Part shown: one piece after another, positions 6,988-11,066 of the stretch
How positions within the stretch are numbered: the stretch's first letter is position 1
How the letters are laid out: each line of letters starts with the position of its first letter
Origin: Clostridia bacterium
Lineage (GTDB): Bacteria; Bacillota_A; Clostridia; Christensenellales; UBA1242
Reading direction: 5' to 3'
NCBI GenBank assembly: GCA_017403205.1
Contig: JAFQOM010000059.1
Span: 1-11,066, forward strand
DNA: 11,066 nucleotides
The notes under the pieces: model-generated
The model's input: the letters and a program-made list of their open reading frames with translations, nothing else
Database searches by the model: none
What the model was told of the DNA's origin: nothing
Made by a program: the position numbers and the translations under genes

Positions 6988-9060
6988 TTAAATTTTCATA
7001 CAAACATCCCATGCACCCCAAATTACAGTTCTCAAATTTCCAACTGCATTAGCGTCGCCAACAATGTGAACATGTTTTTTCTTTTTAGCAATTGGCGCTG
7101 GGTTGTATCCTACAGACATGATTACACTGTCTGTTTTAATTTCAAGCGTTTCGCCATTTTTGTTTTTAACCACTACTGATTTTTCTTTTATTTCGCAAAC
7201 AGAACTTTCTAGGTGAACAGGCACCTTATTTGCGTTAAAGAAATCTCGCAAATAAGAAGAGTTTGCAAGACAAACGCCTTTTGCAACAATCAAATCGTTA
7301 AGCATTTCTACAATAACAGGTTTTTTGCCTTTTAAATATAAATCATAAGCAATTTCGCAACCTGTTAAGCCGCCACCAACAATAACAACCTTTTCTCCAA
7401 CTGGCTTTTTATCAAGCAAATATTCAACTGCTTCTATACTGTTTTCTACACCTTTAATAGGTATGCATTTTGCTTTAGCACCTGTAGCAATTATAACTTC
7501 ATCAGCACCCAAGGTTTCAATATCAGTTACTTCGGTGTTTAGCTTAACTGTAATTTCCGGGTGTCTTTTAAGTTCTCTAATATACCAGGCAATAAGCATT
7601 TTGTCTTTTTCTTTAAAACTTGGGGCAGAGGCTGCAATAAACACACCACCAAGCTCGTTTGATTTTTCATAAAGCGTAACATTGTGTCCGCGTTTAGCAC
7701 ACACTAAAGCGCACTCCATACCGCCAATACCACCGCCAATAATTGCAATATTCTTTTTAATTTTTGCTGGCTCTAGTTTGTATTTGTTAGATTGCATTAC
7801 TCTTGGATCAAGAGCACAACGCGCTATGTGGCTAGCATCATGTATAGATTGAGCATTTGCCACACCTTTGTAATGAGACATATTAAAGCAAGCATTGTGA
7901 CAACAAATACAAGGACGAATATCTTCCATTCTGTCTTCAATAAGTTTTGTTACCCATTCTGCATCTGCCAAAAATTGACGAGCAAAGCCAACGCCATCTA
8001 TAAGGCCATCCTTAACAGCCTTTGCGCCAACGTCAGGTTCCATACGACCAGCACACACTACAGGAATATCAACAAATTTTTTAATATGTGCAACATCCTC
8101 AAGGTTGCAGTTTTGTGGCATATACATTGGTGGGTGAGCCCAATACCAACTATCATATGTTCCATTGTCGCAATTAAGCATGTCGTAGCCAGCATCTTGC
8201 AAGTATTTTGCAGCTTTTTCGCTTTCTTGCATGTCTCTACCAATTTCTTTAAACTTTTCACCAGGAACTGCGCCTACACAAAAGTCTTTAACTTTTGATG
8301 TTACTGAATATCTTACAGAAACAGGATAATCTTTGCCGCATTTTGCTTTAATTGCTTTTACAATTTCAACAGGAAATCTAAATCTATTTTCAAAACTTCC
8401 GCCCCATTCGTCAGTACGTTTGTTTGTATATTCAAGTGTAAATTGATCTAACAAATATCCTTCGTGCACAGCGTGAACTTCAACGCCATCTACGCCTGCT
8501 TCTTTACAAAGCTCTGCTGTTTTTGCAAAAGCATCAATGATTTCGTTAATTTCTTTAACTGTTATTTGGCGGCATTTAACCTTGTCAGACCAACGTGATG
8601 GAAGTTCGCTTGGGCTTGCACATTGATATTTAAGGTCAATAATAGGTTTAATAAGCGTGCTAATTACAGGTGAGTTATGAAGGGCTACAAGTGGTGTAGG
8701 TATTGCCCATGACCTTCCCATACCCGCAGTAATTTGTATAAACAACTTTGCGCCTGTTTTGTGAATTTCTTTCATAAACTCTTTAAGTTCTTTAAACATT
8801 TTTTTGTTTTTATAAAGCCATTGACCCATAAAAGTACTTTTGATTGGTGCAATACCAGGAATAATAAGGCCAACATTGTTTTTGGCTTTTTCTATAAAAA
8901 ATTTGGCGGCCTCTTTGTCAAAATGGTTGCCAGTTTTTTCCATCCATCCAAAAAGTGATGTTCCACCCATTGGGCAAAGAACAATTCTGTTTTTAATTTC
9001 AACATTGCCAATTTTCCAAGGCGTAAAAAGCGCTTGATATTTTGAATCTGTTTTTGTCAT
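6988..9060 (-). CDS. Enoate reductase-type NADH:flavin oxidoreductase (old yellow enzyme family, FMN/4Fe-4S/FAD)
   Basis: This 690-residue protein has the three-part layout of clostridial 2-enoate reductase, BaiCD/BaiH and 2,4-dienoyl-CoA reductase. Residues 1 to about 375 are an FMN TIM barrel with VEVHAVHEGYLLDQF (193-207; H196 and H199 as candidate substrate-anion ligands), NKRTDEWGGSFENRFRF (213-229) and GTYDSWYWAHPPMY (300-313), the last seen in enoate reductases. A 4Fe-4S site follows (C384, C387, C391, C415). The C-terminal half has an FAD Rossmann motif GGGIGG (442-447), an NAD(P) motif GGGLTG (562-567) and a closing VGDANAVGNLR. It should reduce an activated C=C bond with NAD(P)H in the cytoplasm. 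AGGAG lies ten bases before the ATG. The gap from the third to the fourth cluster cysteine is 23 residues, longer than the usual 11-12. It is the first gene of the aconitase X operon, so its substrate is probably the dehydratase product. The exact acid is unknown. Confidence 0.92.
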   Translation of the reverse strand: MTKTDSKYQALFTPWKIGNVEIKNRIVLCPMGGTSLFGWMEKTGNHFDKEAAKFFIEKAKNNVGLIIPGIAPIKSTFMGQWLYKNKKMFKELKEFMKEIHKTGAKLFIQITAGMGRSWAIPTPLVALHNSPVISTLIKPIIDLKYQCASPSELPSRWSDKVKCRQITVKEINEIIDAFAKTAELCKEAGVDGVEVHAVHEGYLLDQFTLEYTNKRTDEWGGSFENRFRFPVEIVKAIKAKCGKDYPVSVRYSVTSKVKDFCVGAVPGEKFKEIGRDMQESEKAAKYLQDAGYDMLNCDNGTYDSWYWAHPPMYMPQNCNLEDVAHIKKFVDIPVVCAGRMEPDVGAKAVKDGLIDGVGFARQFLADAEWVTKLIEDRMEDIRPCICCHNACFNMSHYKGVANAQSIHDASHIARCALDPRVMQSNKYKLEPAKIKKNIAIIGGGIGGMECALVCAKRGHNVTLYEKSNELGGVFIAASAPSFKEKDKMLIAWYIRELKRHPEITVKLNTEVTDIETLGADEVIIATGAKAKCIPIKGVENSIEAVEYLLDKKPVGEKVVIVGGGLTGCEIAYDLYLKGKKPVIVEMLNDLIVAKGVCLANSSYLRDFFNANKVPVHLESSVCEIKEKSVVVKNKNGETLEIKTDSVIMSVGYNPAPIAKKKKHVHIVGDANAVGNLRTVIWGAWDVCMKI

Positions 9061-9136
9061 ATAAAAATCACTCCTCTTTTAATATTTAAAATATTTACAA
9101 AAACATTTTACCAACTTAAAAATTTTTAATCAAACA

Positions 9137-9166
9137 ATTATAAAAAAGATATGTGCTTTGTTTTAA
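9137..9166 (-). promoter_or_regulatory. Possible promoter of the enoate reductase/aconitase X operon
   Basis: On the minus strand a perfect TATAAT lies at 9142-9137. TTAAAA (9166-9161), 18 bases upstream, matches the -35 consensus at four of six positions. Transcription would start near 9130, giving a leader of about 70 bases ending in AGGAG. The -35 match is poor and the region is AT-rich, so this is a candidate only. Confidence 0.4.
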
Positions 9167-9262
9167 AATTATTTATTACATTTAATTAACAAAATAATTA
9201 AAAGCAATATTAAAAGCTATTAACTCACCTAAATAAAGATAAAATAATTGCAAAACAGCATG

Positions 9263-9272
9263 TGTTTAAACA
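9263..9272. promoter_or_regulatory. Palindrome TGTTTAAACA, candidate operator
   Basis: This perfect 10-bp palindrome sits between the two divergent promoters, about 75 bases upstream of the regulator gene's -10. XRE-type repressors usually bind short palindromes in such places. No second copy was seen in the region, so the operator role is a guess. Confidence 0.25.
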
Positions 9273-9321
9273 GGCATAGTATTAAATCGGTAAATTTATA
9301 GACTTTTAATTGCACGAATAT

Positions 9322-9350
9322 TTTAAAAAAATAGAAATTGGTGCTATAAT
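9322..9350 (+). promoter_or_regulatory. Extended -10 promoter of the XRE regulator gene
   Basis: TGCTATAAT at 9342-9350 is a perfect extended -10 element (TGN plus TATAAT). TTTAAA at 9322-9327 stands 17 bases upstream as a weak -35. The predicted start is near 9357, about 35 bases before the ATG at 9392, which has AAAGGA seven bases upstream. Confidence 0.65.
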
Positions 9351-9391
9351 TTTTATAATTAAAGATTATATATTTTTAAAAGGAAACTTGT

Positions 9392-10000
9392 ATGGATTAT
9401 AATAAAGTTGGCAATTTTATAATGACAGAAAGAAAGGCAAAAAAATTAACACAAGCCAAACTTGCCGAAAAAATTTTTGTTAGTGAAAAAACAATTTCTA
9501 AATGGGAAAATGGGAAAGGACTTCCAGACACAAACTTATTGCCCAGATTGTGTGAAATTTTAGATGTTAGTTTAAACGAGCTTTTAAGTGGAGAAAAAAT
9601 TATTGCAGATGATAACCATCAAAAAAGTGAACAACTTTTGCTAAGCATGGCAAAAGAATTGGAAAGAAAAAACAAAACAATTTGGAAAGATATGTGGATT
9701 ATTATGACTATAAGTATGATTGCTTTATTTGCTGGTATTTTTCTTACTGCGTTTTTACTTCCTGAAGGAATCTGGCAACTTATATCACTTCTAAGTTTGT
9801 GTGCTGTGTTTTTAATACCTTGTTTTTATGCCTTAAAACTTGAGGTGAGCGTAGGTGCTTATAAATGTAAAAATTGTGGTTGCAAAATTATTCCAACTTA
9901 TTCGCAAGCCCTTTGGGCAATGCATAGAGGAACCACACGTTATTTAAAGTGTCCTAACTGTAAAAAGCATACTTGGTGTAAAAAAGCATTAAATAAGTAA
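9392..10000 (+). CDS. XRE-family regulator with two membrane helices and a C-terminal zinc ribbon
   Basis: This 202-residue protein begins with a Cro/C1-type helix-turn-helix (about residues 6-66; KLTQAKLAEKIFVSEKTISK and WENGKGLPD are typical, ending SLNELLSGE). A charged linker (68-99) follows, then two hydrophobic segments at about 101-123 and 128-148, and a C-terminal zinc ribbon with CKNC (C159, C162) and CPNC (C187, C190). It is thus a DNA-binding protein likely anchored in the membrane, with a metal-binding domain beyond the helices. Similar HTH-plus-membrane proteins are common in Bacillota and mostly uncharacterised. It is transcribed divergently from the enoate reductase operon and has its own extended -10 promoter and terminator. 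It might control that operon, itself, or neither; the signal it senses is not visible. The start is set by AAAGGA seven bases before the ATG. Confidence 0.9.
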   Translation: MDYNKVGNFIMTERKAKKLTQAKLAEKIFVSEKTISKWENGKGLPDTNLLPRLCEILDVSLNELLSGEKIIADDNHQKSEQLLLSMAKELERKNKTIWKDMWIIMTISMIALFAGIFLTAFLLPEGIWQLISLLSLCAVFLIPCFYALKLEVSVGAYKCKNCGCKIIPTYSQALWAMHRGTTRYLKCPNCKKHTWCKKALNK

Positions 10001-10064
10001 AATTTTAATTTTAAAATATAATCTAAACTTTAACTTTTTAAAATGTGTTTGCTAAATAAAAAAT

Positions 10065-10105
10065 AAAACAATCCAAGATTAAAAACTTTGGATTGTTTTT
10101 TATTT
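10065..10105. terminator. Bidirectional rho-independent terminator between convergent genes
   Basis: AAAACAATCCAA (10065-10076) pairs perfectly with TTGGATTGTTTT (10088-10099) around an 11-base loop. A T-rich run follows on the plus strand (to 10105), and the A-rich stretch before the left arm gives a U-tail on the minus strand. It ends the XRE gene and probably also the convergent hydrolase transcript. Confidence 0.88.
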
Positions 10106-10138
10106 TACAAGTTTTAAATCGGTTAGATTTAAATATGG

Positions 10139-10163
10139 TTGTTTAATTAAATTAATTAAACAA
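10139..10163. repeat. Perfect AT-rich inverted repeat, 11-bp arms
   Basis: TTGTTTAATTA (10139-10149) and its exact reverse complement (10153-10163) flank a three-base spacer. It lies ten bases beyond the stop codon of the hydrolase gene. On the minus strand no U-tract follows directly, so it is a poor terminator; it may protect the transcript 3' end or act with the terminator further on. Confidence 0.55.
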
Positions 10164-10172
10164 ACTTTGTTT

Positions 10173-10727
10173 TTATGGATTGTTTACAATATTTAACACT
10201 TCTTCAAATTTTTCGCCATAGCCAGACTCATCATTAAAATGACCGCCACTTTTTATATTAATTATTTTTGTTGAAATGGTGTTTGCAAAATTTTTTAATA
10301 CAGACAGATCAACATAAGGGTCATTTTCAGATATTATACAAATTGTTTGATTGCAATGCTTGCAAAAAGTTTTTAAATTATCAACGTACATACTTTGGTT
10401 AACGTTGTTATAATTGTCATCATTAACAAAATAATTGTTAAAACCACTTATCGAAACTAATTTTTTAATGTGTAAGTTATTTTGAATAATATATTTAATT
10501 GCAAAAACACAACCTATACTTCTTGTAATGAAAATAGAGTTTTTGTTTATTTTGTTTTTATACGGGTCAAGTGTTTTTGCCCAGTTTTTGTAATTTTGTA
10601 TGTTAACACCTATAGGAAAGTCTAAACAAACAACTTCTCCTTGTTTTTCTAGTTGGTTTTTCAACCAAGGAAGGTAGTGTTCGTTACTGTTTCCAAAACT
10701 GCCATGTATAATAAAGTAATTGTTCAT
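10173..10727 (-). CDS. Alpha/beta hydrolase, RBBP9/YdeN-like serine hydrolase
   Basis: This 184-residue protein has the size and layout of the RBBP9/YdeN serine hydrolases. It starts with a strand and oxyanion region YFIIHGSFGNSNEHYLPWLK (4-23). The nucleophile elbow is FITRSIGCVFAIKYI, with Ser70. A candidate acid is D136 in SENDPYVD, and a candidate histidine is H163 in SGGHFND. The triad therefore looks complete, but the elbow reads TRSIG instead of GxSxG, with Thr in place of the first glycine. No signal peptide is seen, so it is cytoplasmic. The physiological substrate of this family in bacteria is generally not known. AAGGA lies six bases before the ATG. The gene begins two bases after the upstream YhhN-like gene ends, so the pair is co-transcribed. 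Family call is fairly sure; function is open. Confidence 0.87.
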   Translation of the reverse strand: MNNYFIIHGSFGNSNEHYLPWLKNQLEKQGEVVCLDFPIGVNIQNYKNWAKTLDPYKNKINKNSIFITRSIGCVFAIKYIIQNNLHIKKLVSISGFNNYFVNDDNYNNVNQSMYVDNLKTFCKHCNQTICIISENDPYVDLSVLKNFANTISTKIINIKSGGHFNDESGYGEKFEEVLNIVNNP

Positions 10728-10729
10728 AT

Positions 10730-11066
10730 TTATTCCTTATTTAAGCCTTCTTTTTGATTACTATTATGTTTAAAAATGTTAGATGAAACTAATATAGAAA
10801 ACGCTAAAAAGCATTGAGCAGGGTAGTATGTGGCAAGGCAAAGAATATCTGTTATTTCTGGTAAGCCACCAAAAACATTTAACAATAACATTAAATCAGA
10901 TATAAAAAACAAAATACTACCAATTACCAAAACAATATTTAGTAAGCTTTTTTGTGTTATTAAGTTTGAAATTGTTTTGCCAACCATTAAAGAGATTATT
11001 AAAGCATAAACCAAGCAAACAATCATCATGATTGCTTCGTCAAAATTAAAAAATGGTGCAAATAAA
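10730..11066 (-). CDS. YhhN-family membrane protein (lysoplasmalogenase-like), 5' end cut by window edge
   Basis: The frame is open from the stop codon at 10732-10730 to the right edge with no interrupting stop, so only the C-terminal part (about 111 residues) is present. An internal ATG at 11029 exists, but in-frame codons continue upstream, so it is probably not the start. The visible part is almost entirely hydrophobic, with segments VCLVYALIISLMVGKTIS, NIVLVIGSILFFISDLMLLLN and ILCLATYYPAQCFLAFSIL, then a short hydrophilic tail. The SDLMLLLN and TYYPAQCFLA motifs match the YhhN/TMEM86 family, whose animal member hydrolyses lysoplasmalogen; bacterial roles are less clear. Family members have about 210-240 residues. 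It is followed after two bases by the alpha/beta hydrolase gene. A lipid-related pairing with that hydrolase is possible but unproven. Confidence 0.75.
   Translation of the reverse strand, partial: LFAPFFNFDEAIMMIVCLVYALIISLMVGKTISNLITQKSLLNIVLVIGSILFFISDLMLLLNVFGGLPEITDILCLATYYPAQCFLAFSILVSSNIFKHNSNQKEGLNKE

Larger units (their letters stand above)
9061..9391. other. Divergent intergenic region between the enoate reductase operon and the regulator gene
   Basis: The 331 bases hold no gene. They contain the promoter and leader of the reductase operon on the minus strand and the extended -10 promoter of the XRE gene on the plus strand. Between them lie an AT inverted repeat (8-bp arms, 9181-9188 and 9195-9202, six-base spacer) and the 10-bp palindrome TGTTTAAACA at 9263-9272. 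No riboswitch or small RNA was recognised. Confidence 0.7.

Noticed and set aside
6971..7021. 17-residue extension of the aconitase X large subunit (MGCMGC...)
   Set aside because: It would overlap the enoate reductase 3' end; AGGGAG supports the ATG at 6970.
7792..8298. 168-codon open frame on the plus strand inside the enoate reductase gene
   Set aside because: It is antisense to a clearly coding region, has no recognisable domain and no ribosome binding site; the shorter plus-strand frames at 7463, 8734 and 8840 are shadows likewise.
9392..10000. Prophage or defence-system regulator
   Set aside because: The XRE domain alone does not show this; no phage, toxin or nuclease gene is present, and the membrane plus zinc-ribbon tail fits a chromosomal regulator.

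Overview
The window is AT-rich bacterial DNA with tightly packed genes, AGGAG-type ribosome binding sites, U-tailed terminators and the standard code. Together with a clostridial-style enoate reductase and an XRE regulator carrying a membrane tail, this points to a low-GC anaerobic Bacillota (Clostridia-like, plausibly gut-associated). That assignment is an inference from gene content; there is no rRNA or marker gene here.

Layout. (1) Positions 1-4724, minus strand: part of a surface-polysaccharide operon, read from high to low coordinates. It encodes two family 2 glycosyltransferases, a polysaccharide pyruvyl transferase family protein, a radical SAM protein with a cysteine-rich C-terminal half, and the first 181 codons of a Wzx-type flippase that runs off the left edge. 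Genes are separated by 4-21 bases or overlap. The two glycosyltransferase genes share an almost identical 119-bp tract inside otherwise divergent sequence. (2) Positions 4725-5240: AT-rich non-coding DNA with the leader of that operon, two DnaA-box-like 9-mers, a perfect AT inverted repeat and the terminator of the next operon. (3) Positions 5241-9060, minus strand: a compact three-gene catabolic operon made of a 690-residue FMN/4Fe-4S/FAD enoate reductase of the old yellow enzyme family, the aconitase X large (catalytic) subunit and the aconitase X small (swivel) subunit, ending in a clear terminator. (4) Positions 9061-9391: divergent intergenic region with promoters. (5) Positions 9392-10000, plus strand: an XRE-type regulator with two membrane helices and a C-terminal zinc ribbon. 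(6) A bidirectional terminator, then on the minus strand an RBBP9/YdeN-like alpha/beta hydrolase and, upstream of it, the C-terminal part of a YhhN-family membrane protein cut by the right edge.

The most interesting system is the middle operon. A split aconitase X dehydratase is co-transcribed with an enoate reductase, which suggests a two-step removal of a hydroxyl group: dehydration to an alpha,beta-unsaturated acid, then reduction of the double bond. The substrate cannot be read from the sequence. Aconitase X enzymes of known function dehydrate cis-3-hydroxy-L-proline (bacteria) or mevalonate 5-phosphate (archaea), and neither use obviously needs an enoate reductase. The divergent membrane-linked regulator is a candidate, unproven, controller.

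Sampled lines of the polysaccharide genes are about 20-27% G+C and those of the aconitase X/reductase operon about 40-50%, so the two blocks differ in composition. No tRNA, rRNA, CRISPR array, insertion sequence or prophage gene was seen.
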